A DNA stretch of 50,504 nt from Thiobacillus denitrificans DSM 12475 (GTDB lineage Bacteria; Pseudomonadota; Gammaproteobacteria; Burkholderiales; Thiobacillaceae): assembly GCF_000376425.1 (NCBI RefSeq), contig NZ_AQWL01000015.1:1-50504 (forward strand), given 5' to 3'. Positions within the stretch are counted from its first letter, which is position 1. The number at the start of each line of letters is the position of its first letter. The notes beneath the pieces were generated by a model, which saw only the letters and a program-made list of their open reading frames with translations, did not search any database and was not told the origin of the DNA. The translations under genes were made by a program, and so were the position numbers. This document shows positions 1 to 7,715 of the stretch, in pieces.

Positions 1-189
1 CTACAATCGCGTCATAACGTCGTTGCACTTCAGACTTGAATCCGCCCCCTAAATTCCTTACTGCAAGGGTGAACGTGGTCACTTTGACCGTCGGCCTATT
101 GCTGGGAGTTGCACATGAAACCCTCAGGAGATGTACTCATTAAAGGCTGGTCCATTCGTGACCATGCTCTGCCGTGACGGAGGCATCCA

Positions 190-462
190 ATGGAACAGTT
201 AATGCTGTTTGGCGTGATGCCGCCAATGATCGATCCAGTGAGTCTTCTTGGGCCGGAAACGGACCCGGAACGGTTGCAGGATTGCCTCGGCTGTTGGGAC
301 GATGCTGATGCCCTGATCAGCCATCTCGATGGTCTCAAGCATGACCTCATGGACGCGGAGAGTGTTCCTATCCGAATGATGGGAAGCTGGGAACGATCTC
401 TGATCCACGACATCAAGGACACCATCCGCGTAGTCGGTATGCGCGTTCGCGAGCTTCAATAA
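190..462 (+). CDS. hypothetical protein, 90 aa
   Basis: Short acidic, soluble protein that I do not recognise. It has no signal peptide, membrane segment or metal motif. The start is supported by GGAGG six bases before the ATG, and a stem-loop with a T-run follows the stop, so it looks like a complete single-gene unit. Reading frames on the opposite strand here are open but lack a comparable ribosome-binding site. It precedes the first radical-SAM pair but is separated from it by the terminator, so a shared function is not implied. Confidence 0.6.
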   Translation: MEQLMLFGVMPPMIDPVSLLGPETDPERLQDCLGCWDDADALISHLDGLKHDLMDAESVPIRMMGSWERSLIHDIKDTIRVVGMRVRELQ

Positions 463-468
463 CCCCCA

Positions 469-500
469 AGCCCCGTTAGCCATGTGCTATGGGGCTTTTT
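469..500 (+). terminator. Rho-independent terminator after the 90-aa gene
   Basis: AGCCCC at 469-474 pairs with GGGGCT at 491-496, extended inside by TAGC/GCTA, and is followed by TTTT. It ends the upstream transcript, so the radical-SAM gene to the right probably needs its own promoter. Confidence 0.75.
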
Positions 501-524
501 CGTTGGCGGAAAAGCTTTTCAGCA

Positions 525-553
525 TTCGTGGCGGGGGTGGCGGTCGATATACT
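525..553 (+). promoter_or_regulatory. candidate sigma-70 promoter for the first radical-SAM pair
   Basis: TATACT at 548-553 is a good -10 element. The -35 (TTCGTG at 525-530, spacing 17) is weak. Transcription would begin near 560, between the terminator and the proposed ATG at 582, which favours that start over an ATG at 489 inside the terminator. Confidence 0.4.
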
Positions 554-581
554 GGTTCACAGCCAATCGCCAGTCCCCAAG

Positions 582-1712
582 ATGCTCATCCGACCACAGT
601 CCACGCCAGGTAAACACGTCGTCAATCTCGCCTTTTCGCTGAATCGGGCGTGCAACCTCCGCTGCAAGCACTGCAATTTGAGCAATGAGTTCAAGAAAGA
701 CATGACTTTCCTGGACGAGGCGCGGCTGGAACATTTCATGGAGGTCGGGCGCCGCTTTCTGGCACAGAACGAGGGACATTTCTCCGACATCAACATGCTG
801 ATCACCGGCGGGGAAGTCACCATGCTTCCAAAAGCCGAGTTCAGGAGAATCGTCACCAGGCTCTCGGAATACTTTTCCGAGCTGCGTGCGAACTTTCCCA
901 ACACATCGCGGGTCGCCCTAGCTACGAATCTTGCCGCTCTCTCGGAGGAAAAGAGGGAACTGATGCTTGAGCTTGGCCAGGATGACGACGTCCGTCTGGA
1001 GATCGCGACAAGCTACGACCTGACCACAGACCGGTTCAGGAAGCCGATGGTCCGCAAGAAATGGGAGCAGAACCTCGAGTGGTTCAAAAAGCGTGGCATC
1101 CGCCCGACCATCTTCTGGACCCTTTGCAAGGGAGATGGCCAGAACTTCAAGCGGATCGCCGACTACCTGTTCTCTTTCGACCTTCCCGTGACTTACCTCA
1201 TCACTTTGCCATTCGGCGAAGCCAGGACCAACTATGACACCATCATGCCGGCCTACGAGGATGTGCAGCGCTTTCTGATCAACTTCTACGAATATGCCTA
1301 TTCACGCGGCCTTCAACACCTGTTACCGCGCAAGACGTACTACGCCTTCGACAAGATCATCAACGTGATCTTCGAACATAAGGGCTATATCTTCTTCGAC
1401 GTGTTTGGTCAGGACGAAATTCTGGAGATTGAAAAGCACGGCAGACCGCCCAGCATCTTCGAGAATGAGTATTTCATGATGGCGAACGGCGATCCGCAAG
1501 CTGTTGCAGACCAGTTGAGCCGCACCTATGTCCGCTTTAGCCGAGACGAGCAGCGGTACCTGTCCAAGGTAGGGTGCTATGGCTGCCGCCACTTCGAAGC
1601 GTGCGGAGGCGGTCACCGGCTATCGAGAAAGATGTTCGACACGCCTGAAGCCTGCGCCGGCTACAAAGGTGTCTTCGAACATTTCCAGAGGCATCCGCTC
1701 CATGCCTACTGA
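582..1712 (+). CDS. radical SAM protein 1 (group A, reduced SPASM-type C-terminus)
   Basis: Radical S-adenosylmethionine enzyme of about 376 residues. The [4Fe-4S]/SAM motif is C24-NLR-C28-KH-C31 and the barrel has a GGE-type motif in ITGGEVTML. The C-terminus holds CYGCRHFEAC plus one later Cys, a CX2CX5C...C set compatible with one auxiliary cluster instead of the two of a full SPASM domain. A stretch around SYD..T.RF...WEQN is shared with radical SAM proteins 2 and 12, so these three form a subgroup. The frame is open back to an ATG at 489, but that codon lies in the preceding terminator. The gene overlaps radical SAM protein 2 by 11 bases. Substrate unknown; peptide modification is inferred from the family and context. 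Confidence 0.85.
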   Translation: MLIRPQSTPGKHVVNLAFSLNRACNLRCKHCNLSNEFKKDMTFLDEARLEHFMEVGRRFLAQNEGHFSDINMLITGGEVTMLPKAEFRRIVTRLSEYFSELRANFPNTSRVALATNLAALSEEKRELMLELGQDDDVRLEIATSYDLTTDRFRKPMVRKKWEQNLEWFKKRGIRPTIFWTLCKGDGQNFKRIADYLFSFDLPVTYLITLPFGEARTNYDTIMPAYEDVQRFLINFYEYAYSRGLQHLLPRKTYYAFDKIINVIFEHKGYIFFDVFGQDEILEIEKHGRPPSIFENEYFMMANGDPQAVADQLSRTYVRFSRDEQRYLSKVGCYGCRHFEACGGGHRLSRKMFDTPEACAGYKGVFEHFQRHPLHAY

Positions 1713-2730
1713 CTCATTCATCGACGAGCAGTTTGCCGATTTCACAGTCAAGGTGAACAGCCTGTGCAATGCAGAGTGCGCCCACTGTTTCCAGTATTCA
1801 AAGTCACGTCGCGAGCTGGATCTTATGGCGTTTGTAGGCATCCTCCCTGGCGTGATGCGCGCGCTGGCGGCGCTCGGCACACGGCGAGTCATGATGTCGA
1901 TCGTGGGTGGAGAGCCCTGCCTGCTGACCCCGGAGAGCAAGGTAAAGCTGATACAGGTAGTGTTGCCTGCCGTGGCACGGGCTTCGCGTGACGCAGGCCT
2001 TTGTACTGAGATTACGGCCATCAGCAACCTGCTGGTAGGACCGGGCCCGGTGGAATGGCTGGCTGAACTTGGCAGGCGCTCCCACGCCCTCGGCGTGCCG
2101 CTGCAATACGCCACCAGCTATGAGACCGATACTGGCCGGTTCGATGGGAACGGAAGCGCACTGCGTTGGGAAAAGAATGTGGCCTACCTGAGACCGCGAG
2201 GTAGGCTGAGCGTGCAGGTGACCCTGACTCGCGGCGTGTGTCTGGAGGTGGAGAACATTATTGAGGAGCTGGCGCAGCAGTTCGACAGCATCGACTTTCA
2301 ACCGCTCGTATCACTGCCGGGCTCCACGCCGGACTCCGACATCGTGCCCGACTATTCCGAGCTTGCAGACGCGCTTGCGGTAATCCGGCTAAAACAGGCG
2401 AGAATCGAGACTATTAACCTTCCGCTCACTGTACTGAAACCAGGTTTCTATCTCGGCGTCGACGATGACGGGACCCTCTCGACAGCTTTCAGCGAGGAGA
2501 TACATTGCAACGGCAACCGAGTACCGCTTAGAAAACCAGACCTGGAATCATGGCTTCGCTGGCAACTGACCTCACAAATGCGTGATCGCATTCGTCGGCG
2601 AGTGACGTATGGTCGTTGTCGAACCTGTCCGGCTGCCCAAGACTGTACGTTTGGTTTCGAGAAGTTGGTGTCAACCTTTGAACCGCTCGCCTGTCACGGT
2701 TTTCCGGGAGCGCTGCAGGCTAGCTTGTAA
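1702..2730 (+). CDS. radical SAM protein 2 (group A, reduced SPASM-type C-terminus)
   Basis: About 342 residues, starting at an ATG that overlaps the end of radical SAM protein 1 by 11 bases. The cluster motif is C22-NAE-C26-AH-C29 and the GGE motif is in IVGGEPCLL. The C-terminus has CRTCPAAQDC and one later Cys, again CX2CX5C...C. The middle carries the SYE..TGRF...WEKN stretch also seen in proteins 1 and 12. The open frame extends upstream to 1579, but that region encodes protein 1 in another frame. The 3' end overlaps the convergent primase gene by 37 bases. Proteins 1 and 2 may act as a pair or heterodimer; this is inference. Confidence 0.85.
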   Translation: MPTDSFIDEQFADFTVKVNSLCNAECAHCFQYSKSRRELDLMAFVGILPGVMRALAALGTRRVMMSIVGGEPCLLTPESKVKLIQVVLPAVARASRDAGLCTEITAISNLLVGPGPVEWLAELGRRSHALGVPLQYATSYETDTGRFDGNGSALRWEKNVAYLRPRGRLSVQVTLTRGVCLEVENIIEELAQQFDSIDFQPLVSLPGSTPDSDIVPDYSELADALAVIRLKQARIETINLPLTVLKPGFYLGVDDDGTLSTAFSEEIHCNGNRVPLRKPDLESWLRWQLTSQMRDRIRRRVTYGRCRTCPAAQDCTFGFEKLVSTFEPLACHGFPGALQASL

Positions 2731-3749
2731 TCAAGCCAGTCAACCCCCTTTTCGCCCTCGGGGACGTCGATTGGGGGATAGTGGACGGTGAATCGTATGC
2801 CGCGGTCTAACATCTTCTCCCACAGGGTGTCTGCCGCGCGTTCGCCAGCTTGCGAAACGTCCTTGTCCGCGAAGACCATCAACCATTGTGTTTCGGCTGG
2901 CGGTTCGAACCCGCCTAGAAGTGTCGCGTTGATTGCCGCCCAGCAGGGAATGTCGAACAACTCTGTGACGGCCAGCGCGGTTTCGATTCCTTCGCTGATG
3001 CCGAGCACCACGGCTGACCTGGAAACGCGAATCGCTGCGCCATGCATAGTCAGGTCGTCGGGGTAGGGCAGGACTTTCTTGGCGCTTTCGACAGGGGCTT
3101 TGTGGCCGTCTTCGGTTAGATACGTTCGGTGAAGGGTGATGCGCGCGTTGTCGGGGGCCGCGACACGGGCAATCATGGCCGGGTAACGTGCCACGAATTT
3201 ACCGTCCTCATCCACGTAGGGAAGGGAAGGGTGGAGCCGCAGGGCATAGATGTCTTCGGTGACTGCCAATCCGCGGCCGTTGAGGTAACGGCGAAGCACC
3301 TCGGCCTTCTCATCCATGATCGGGGCAGATTCTGCCCAGAGCTTCTTCGTGTATTCTCTCAGGTCGGCGTTGCGCTGGTCCCGCGCGGCGCGGTCAACCT
3401 GTTTGGCTGGCAACGTGACGACGGGCACCAAGACCGCCGGGCCGCCGCCGAGCACCGCGTCCACCTCGCGTAGTGCTTCGGGGAACGTCCAGCCCTTGAG
3501 CCAACGGAGGGTGGCGAACCCATCCGCCTTGGGGCCGCATGTGTTGCACACGACACCGCCCGTTTCCGCAACGTTCTTGAAGACACGAAGCCCGTCCTTG
3601 CCACCGTGGACCGGGCAGGGAAAATGCTTTTTTGGCTTGTCCAGCGCGTCATGCAATTCTGGCGCCAGGGAGCGGAGGATCTGGTCCCAGCGACCGGCAG
3701 CGCGCCGTCTTACTTCGTCTGCATCCAGGCGCTGAATTTTTGTATCCAT
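2694..3749 (-). CDS. TOPRIM-domain DNA primase (P4-alpha/TraC type)
   Basis: 351 residues. An N-terminal zinc ribbon is seen in CPVHG (about 45-49) and CNTCG (about 68-72), as in the zinc-binding domain of phage and plasmid primases. The C-terminal half has TOPRIM features: GISEGIETAL near 250-259 (acidic residue) and MVFADKD near 291-297 (the D-x-D pair). Such proteins make RNA primers on single-stranded DNA, useful after conjugative transfer. There is no helicase domain, so it is a stand-alone primase or needs a partner helicase. It lies downstream of ssb on the same strand with a terminator between, and its ribosome-binding site is weak. Confidence 0.85.
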   Translation of the reverse strand: MDTKIQRLDADEVRRRAAGRWDQILRSLAPELHDALDKPKKHFPCPVHGGKDGLRVFKNVAETGGVVCNTCGPKADGFATLRWLKGWTFPEALREVDAVLGGGPAVLVPVVTLPAKQVDRAARDQRNADLREYTKKLWAESAPIMDEKAEVLRRYLNGRGLAVTEDIYALRLHPSLPYVDEDGKFVARYPAMIARVAAPDNARITLHRTYLTEDGHKAPVESAKKVLPYPDDLTMHGAAIRVSRSAVVLGISEGIETALAVTELFDIPCWAAINATLLGGFEPPAETQWLMVFADKDVSQAGERAADTLWEKMLDRGIRFTVHYPPIDVPEGEKGVDWLDYKLACSAPGKP

Positions 3750-3774
3750 TGCAAATCAGGAGTGGAAAATGGAA

Positions 3775-3806
3775 AAACCCCTAAGGCACAAGGCACAAAG
3801 GGGTTT
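3775..3806 (-). terminator. Rho-independent terminator of ssb
   Basis: Read leftward, AAACCCCT (3806-3799) pairs with AGGGGTTT (3782-3775), followed by more T. It lies 12 bases after the ssb stop. The loop contains GCACAAGGCA in plus-strand orientation (3786-3795), also found in the loop of the terminator at 29193-29223. Confidence 0.8.
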
Positions 3807-3817
3807 AGTTACTTCAA

Positions 3818-4246
3818 TCAATACGGAGGATCATCATCCGGATCGAGACCGTTGGGAGGAGACGCGGAAGCGGCTCCAGCAGCGGCAGCAGGCTCCGAGG
3901 TCGAAGCCTTCTTTCCATTCAAGGAATTCAAAAGCTGGAAGTTGCCGACCACGATTTCGGTCGTGTAGTGCTTCTCGCCATTCTTGTCGTATTCACGAGT
4001 CTGGAGTTTGCCTTCAACGAAGACGAGATCGCCTTTCTTGGCATACTGTTCGATGAATGTCGCCGGCTGGCGAAATGCAACGCAGCGATGCCATTCAGTG
4101 CTCTCTTTCTTCTCGCCGCTTTTGTCCTTGTAGGTTTCGGACGTGGCAACAGTAATGTTGGCCAACGCGTCACCAGAGGGCATATAACGGACTTCGGGAT
4201 CACGGCCGAGGCGGCCGATAAGTTTCACTTCATTCAAGTTAGCCAT
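3818..4246 (-). CDS. ssb: single-stranded DNA-binding protein
   Basis: 142 residues, shorter than E. coli SSB. It begins MANLNEVKLIGRLGRDPEVR, the OB-fold signature of bacterial SSB, followed by WHRCVAF and the EGKLQTR.Y strand. A low-complexity Ala/Ser/Pro linker leads to an acidic tip DDDPPY, close to the usual DDDIPF peptide that recruits replication partners. AGGAG stands eight bases before the ATG. Mobile elements often carry ssb to protect incoming single-stranded DNA, which fits the primase next to it and the conjugation genes to the right. Confidence 0.96.
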   Translation of the reverse strand: MANLNEVKLIGRLGRDPEVRYMPSGDALANITVATSETYKDKSGEKKESTEWHRCVAFRQPATFIEQYAKKGDLVFVEGKLQTREYDKNGEKHYTTEIVVGNFQLLNSLNGKKASTSEPAAAAGAASASPPNGLDPDDDPPY

Positions 4247-4269
4247 TTTTGGGCTCCTATAGTTAGCTG

Positions 4270-4383
4270 TCAGATTTCCTGATCAGCACAAGAAAAGACC
4301 TCGGTATTGACGGTCTCAAACACAGCCACTTCGATACCATCGATAACAGTGACTTCCACAACTTCCAGGGTTTCGACAACCAT
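4270..4383 (-). CDS. 37-aa acidic small protein upstream of ssb
   Basis: A small frame beginning MVVETLEVVEVTVIDGIEVA and ending in ...CADQEI. It has an excellent AAGGAG seven bases before the ATG and sits 23 bases upstream of ssb on the same strand, so it is probably cotranscribed. It contains many Glu/Asp and no Lys, Arg or His, alternates with Val/Ile as in a beta strand, and has one Cys. I do not recognise it. It could be a leader or regulator of ssb, a DNA-mimicking acidic peptide, or a short conserved element protein. Confidence 0.55.
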   Translation of the reverse strand: MVVETLEVVEVTVIDGIEVAVFETVNTEVFSCADQEI

Positions 4384-4511
4384 GTCGTACTCCTTTCAGA
4401 ATGCAATCACGGCTCAAAAGAGCAGCCTGGGACATCCAGGATTTCCACGTTGCAAAGGAAGTTGAGGTACACAGTCACATAAAAGCGACTTCTTCAGTCC
4501 AGCTATCAGGC

Positions 4512-5015
4512 CTAGTTTTTCGGCGCCTGGTTGATGCGGTTGGTTTTCGCCATTTCGGCCTTCATTGCGGCTTCTTGCGGAGACATGGGTTCCGGCAAGC
4601 CCAGTGCGTGGCGGGCTTTGTCCATCTTCTTGCCGAACTCGGTGAGCAGCTTCTGGGTATCGTGAACACTGTCGAAGGCCTGCCTCCGCTCAAGCTCGTT
4701 GCATTGCGTCACAGCGTCGACTGTCGCGGCCTTTCTCACGCATTCAGTAGTCGTATCGAGGGTATTTTTGCGCGACAGATAAACCTTGGCCTCCATCTTC
4801 CTCCGGAAATCAAGTGCGTCGAGCAGGGCCGCTTTTGCGGCGGCGAACTCGTCTTTTGCCGAGGCTTCGGCCTTGTCGGCCCTCGCGAGCGCGGGGTCCT
4901 TTTTCGCCGGAGCCTCCGCTTTCTTTACGTTGCCAGCCGATTGCGCTCCGGAAGCCGGGTCGGCGGCGAAGGCCAGCGGGGAGAAAAGCGCAAGAATCAG
5001 AGCCAGATAACGCAT
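4512..5015 (-). CDS. exported coiled-coil protein, hypothetical
   Basis: About 167 residues starting MRYLALILALFSPLAFAADP, a clear Sec signal peptide with cleavage after AFA. The mature part is rich in Ala, Lys and Glu and probably alpha-helical/coiled-coil, with two Cys (TTECV and TQCNE). Two further in-frame ATGs lie 6 and 12 bases upstream of the chosen one, and the frame is open still further; none has a strong ribosome-binding site, and the signal peptide decides the start. The protein at 26867-27697 begins with the same MRYLAL. Function unknown; periplasmic. Confidence 0.65.
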   Translation of the reverse strand: MRYLALILALFSPLAFAADPASGAQSAGNVKKAEAPAKKDPALARADKAEASAKDEFAAAKAALLDALDFRRKMEAKVYLSRKNTLDTTTECVRKAATVDAVTQCNELERRQAFDSVHDTQKLLTEFGKKMDKARHALGLPEPMSPQEAAMKAEMAKTNRINQAPKN

Positions 5016-5047
5016 GTCCATAACCATTTCAGAAGTTGGGTGAAGCC

Positions 5048-5056
5048 ATCCTAGCA
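5048..5056 (-). promoter_or_regulatory. candidate extended -10 promoter element
   Basis: Read leftward: TGCTAGGAT, a TGn extended -10, about 33 bases before the start of the exported protein gene. No good -35 is seen. A near-identical TGCTAGGCT precedes the leftward radical-SAM operon at 24729-24737. Confidence 0.3.
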
Positions 5057-5256
5057 AGTCACACCCTGCGAAAACGACACCAAAAATCGAAATGTTCATG
5101 AGACGGCGAACAAAACAGAATTGGCTGTTCGGCGGCCACCCCCAAATTGATATTCTTAGAGGACCATGCGCTTGGATTATTCCCCGGCGCATTAGCGCTT
5201 GAATTCAGCGGCGCCGACGACGTCCGATGCAGTGATTTGTTCGGAGAGAAAAGACG

Positions 5257-5490
5257 ATGAAACGAGAAAACCGGTACTTTGTGATAAAGCTGACCGACGC
5301 TGCCAAATACCTGACGCAGACTCAAATTAGCGGGCTGCAAGAAATGGGGGAACAGGTCAACGAATTTCGAGCAGCTGACGGGAAGCCGCCGATGCACGGT
5401 GTATTCGTGGAGCACGATTGGCCTGAATACGAACCGACGTGGCAGGCCATCGAGCAGCGTATGGACGCGGCGCCCAACTCAGGGGCTTAA
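5257..5490 (+). CDS. small conserved-type protein at head of radical-SAM operon
   Basis: 77 residues starting MKRENRYFVIKL, with VEHDWPEYEPTWQAIEQR near the end. I associate this type of short protein, with its W-PEYE--W--IE pattern, with plasmid and phage hypothetical proteins, but I know no function. GGAG lies about 11 bases before the ATG. The stop is three bases before the GTG start of radical SAM protein 3, so it heads that operon. It lacks the PqqD fold signature, so I do not call it a leader-recognition protein, though a small accessory or precursor role cannot be excluded. Confidence 0.65.
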   Translation: MKRENRYFVIKLTDAAKYLTQTQISGLQEMGEQVNEFRAADGKPPMHGVFVEHDWPEYEPTWQAIEQRMDAAPNSGA

Positions 5491-5493
5491 CCA

Positions 5494-6612
5494 GTGCTCA
5501 GTACAGTCATTCTTAAGCCAACCAAATTCTGCAACGCGGACTGCGCCTATTGCTCCGCACCGCCGGATGGCCATGGCCGCTGGTCGTTCGATACGTTCAA
5601 GCGCCTGATGGATAACTTGGCCCCCCACCTGACAGAACGCGCCATGCTGCTCTGGCACGGTGGAGAACCGATGCTGATGGGACCGGACTTCTACTGGAAG
5701 GCATACGAATACGCCTCCAGCCTCAAGCCGGAGATCCATTTCGCCATGCAGACCAACATCCTGCTGTACGACAGCGCCAGGTGGAGGTCGGTCTTCGCGG
5801 ACATCATGGCTGGTGCGATCTCGACAAGTTTCGACCCGGACGGCAAGCGCCGGACGCTCAAGGGAAGTGCCGAGGCCTACAACGCGCGTTTCTGGCGCAA
5901 GCTTGACGAGGTTCTGGGCGATGGTTTTGAACCCCTTGTTATTGGCACATATGACGAAGCTTCGGCGCCGTTGGCCATGCAAATGTATGAAACGTCCCTC
6001 TCATATGGGGATAGGGCTTTCGATCTCAGGGTCAATTACGCCTATCCGGCTGGCCGCTCGGCTGGGACAGGTGCCGCGATCACCCCGGAAGCCTATGCCG
6101 ATACCCTGCTTGGCCTGTATGAGCGCTGGATGGCTGACGCGCCGGGCATTCTGATCACCCCACTCGACCAGATGCTCCGCAAGGTATTGGGTGAGGAAAT
6201 CTCTCGTTGCCCGTGGACGAAGAGTTGCGGGGGGCGCTTCCTATCCGTCGAGCCGAATGGTGATGCCTACAACTGCGGTGAATTTTCGGACATGGGCGAG
6301 GGGTATCGTTTCGGGAACGCCTTCACCCAGCCGGTTCAGGAGCTTCTCGCGTCCGTTCCGGCCCGCATCATCCGCCGCCGCGCCTATTCGCTCCCCACCG
6401 ATTGCCAATCGTGCCGCCACTATCACGAATGCGAGGGCGGCTGCTCGCGCGACTCCGCGCTCTACGGGAGCGGCGTCCTCGGCAAGTATTACTACTGCGC
6501 TTCCTGGAAGCGGGTTTTCGATCGCATCAAGGAAAGCGTCAGAACAGGCGAAGCATTCCCGCTGATGGAGAGCATTGGCCTTGGCCGGCACATTCGGAGG
6601 AATGTGGCATGA
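5494..6612 (+). CDS. radical SAM/SPASM protein 3 (group B, full SPASM)
   Basis: 372 residues with a GTG start three bases after the previous stop. The cluster motif is C13-NAD-C17-AY-C20 and the GGE motif is in LWHGGEPMLM. ISTSFDPDGKRRTLKGS in the barrel is shared in outline with proteins 4, 5, 10 and 11. The C-terminus has all seven SPASM cysteines: CGG..NGDAYNC, then CQSCRHYHECEGGC, then a last Cys in YYYC. This is the arrangement of anaerobic sulfatase-maturating and peptide-maturating enzymes with two auxiliary [4Fe-4S] clusters. ATGA overlap with protein 4 indicates translational coupling. It probably acts on a ribosomal peptide such as the one encoded at 8777. Confidence 0.88.
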   Translation: MLSTVILKPTKFCNADCAYCSAPPDGHGRWSFDTFKRLMDNLAPHLTERAMLLWHGGEPMLMGPDFYWKAYEYASSLKPEIHFAMQTNILLYDSARWRSVFADIMAGAISTSFDPDGKRRTLKGSAEAYNARFWRKLDEVLGDGFEPLVIGTYDEASAPLAMQMYETSLSYGDRAFDLRVNYAYPAGRSAGTGAAITPEAYADTLLGLYERWMADAPGILITPLDQMLRKVLGEEISRCPWTKSCGGRFLSVEPNGDAYNCGEFSDMGEGYRFGNAFTQPVQELLASVPARIIRRRAYSLPTDCQSCRHYHECEGGCSRDSALYGSGVLGKYYYCASWKRVFDRIKESVRTGEAFPLMESIGLGRHIRRNVA

Positions 6613-7715
6613 GGGCCGCCAAGGCTGATCTGCTGGCTTATGTGAAGCCGACCAACCGCTGCAACGTGGGCTGCTCCCATTGCTACTTGTCCGAGGAGGT
6701 CCGGGCAACCAAGGACAAAATGTCCAGCGATACGCTGGCCAACGTTGGTCATTTTCTGTCCGACATGGCTAGTCGGGAGAACAAGGGCCGTGTCCATGTC
6801 CTCTGGCATGGCGGTGAGCCCATGAACCTGAACCCGGATTGGTACCGCGAGGCCGGAAGTGTTCTTGACCACACGCTCGGCGCTCACGTAGAGAGCATGC
6901 AGACCTCGCTCATTCCCTTCAATTCGGACTGGATTGACCTGGTACACGAGCGCTTCGACGGCCATCTCGGATCTTCGGTCGATTTTTCCGGCCTTCGCAC
7001 CATCAAGGGCTCAGGCGAGCGGTACATGTCATTTTGGCTGAAAAAGGCAGACGAGGCGCGTACGGCCGGCATTCAGATCACGCCGGGTATGGTTCCTACC
7101 CGCAACGATCTCGGAAGGGTGTTCGAAATTCTGGACTGGATGGAGGCGCATGATTTTCCTGCCTTCAACATCGACCGTTACAACCAGTTCGGAGAAAAGC
7201 AGGCTGACTGCCCGTCCAACGTGGAACATGCCAGTTTCCTCACCGAGCTTTTTGACATGGTCATGGCGAGGGTGGGCGGCCACGCGCCCCAGATCAATGT
7301 CATCGAAGCCGCGCTGGGAGGTGTGTTGAATGGCGAGCCCGGCGATCGCTGGGGAGGACACTGCCAGTCGAATTTCGTGGTTATCGAGCCGGATGGCTCG
7401 CTCAATACCTGCCCGGACCGGAGCGCATGGGAAGGTTCATTTGGGCAGGTGCAGGCAGGGCATCAGGCCTTCTCTGGTTCTTCCATGCGCCGCAAGTGGA
7501 TTAGGCTTCAGGAATCCGGGCATCGAAATAATCATTGTGCCTCCTGCGAATACGCTTCATGGTGCCGGTCTGGTTGCCCCATCACTCACAACGATCCGGA
7601 CGGCGAGGGGGATTGTTCTGGGTACAAGTCTTTCCTCAACCATGTGAAGGGCTACGTTTCCACGCAAGATGGCATGGCCACGGCGATACGCTACATGGGA
7701 TGGAGCCGGGCATGA
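6609..7715 (+). CDS. radical SAM/SPASM protein 4 (group B, full SPASM)
   Basis: 368 residues. The ATG overlaps the stop of protein 3 (ATGA) and is preceded by GGAGGA. The cluster motif is C18-NVG-C22-SH-C25, the GGE motif is in LWHGGEPMNL, and the SPASM part has HCQSN..PDGSLNTC, CASCEYASWCRSGC and a final Cys in GDCSGY. The barrel stretch MQTSLIPFNSDW aligns with MQTNILLYDSARW in protein 3 and IQTNLMKYSPEW in protein 5, so the three look like products of duplication. The reading frame is open upstream, but that part is the frame of protein 3. It ends in another ATGA overlap with protein 5. Confidence 0.88.
   Translation: MRAAKADLLAYVKPTNRCNVGCSHCYLSEEVRATKDKMSSDTLANVGHFLSDMASRENKGRVHVLWHGGEPMNLNPDWYREAGSVLDHTLGAHVESMQTSLIPFNSDWIDLVHERFDGHLGSSVDFSGLRTIKGSGERYMSFWLKKADEARTAGIQITPGMVPTRNDLGRVFEILDWMEAHDFPAFNIDRYNQFGEKQADCPSNVEHASFLTELFDMVMARVGGHAPQINVIEAALGGVLNGEPGDRWGGHCQSNFVVIEPDGSLNTCPDRSAWEGSFGQVQAGHQAFSGSSMRRKWIRLQESGHRNNHCASCEYASWCRSGCPITHNDPDGEGDCSGYKSFLNHVKGYVSTQDGMATAIRYMGWSRA

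Noticed and set aside
2-52. Open frame at the left edge ending in a stop at 50-52
   Set aside because: Only about 16 residues are visible and no motif can be recognised, so it cannot be called the end of a gene.
115-177. 20-codon frame with GGGAG before its ATG
   Set aside because: Too short and without other support; could be a leader but nothing links it to a function.
489-581. Upstream extension of radical SAM protein 1
   Set aside because: Its ATG lies within the terminator hairpin of the preceding gene, and a promoter-like TATACT and the usual family start favour 582.
4401-5054. Rightward open frame opposite the exported protein
   Set aside because: Shadow frame; the leftward frame has a convincing signal peptide.
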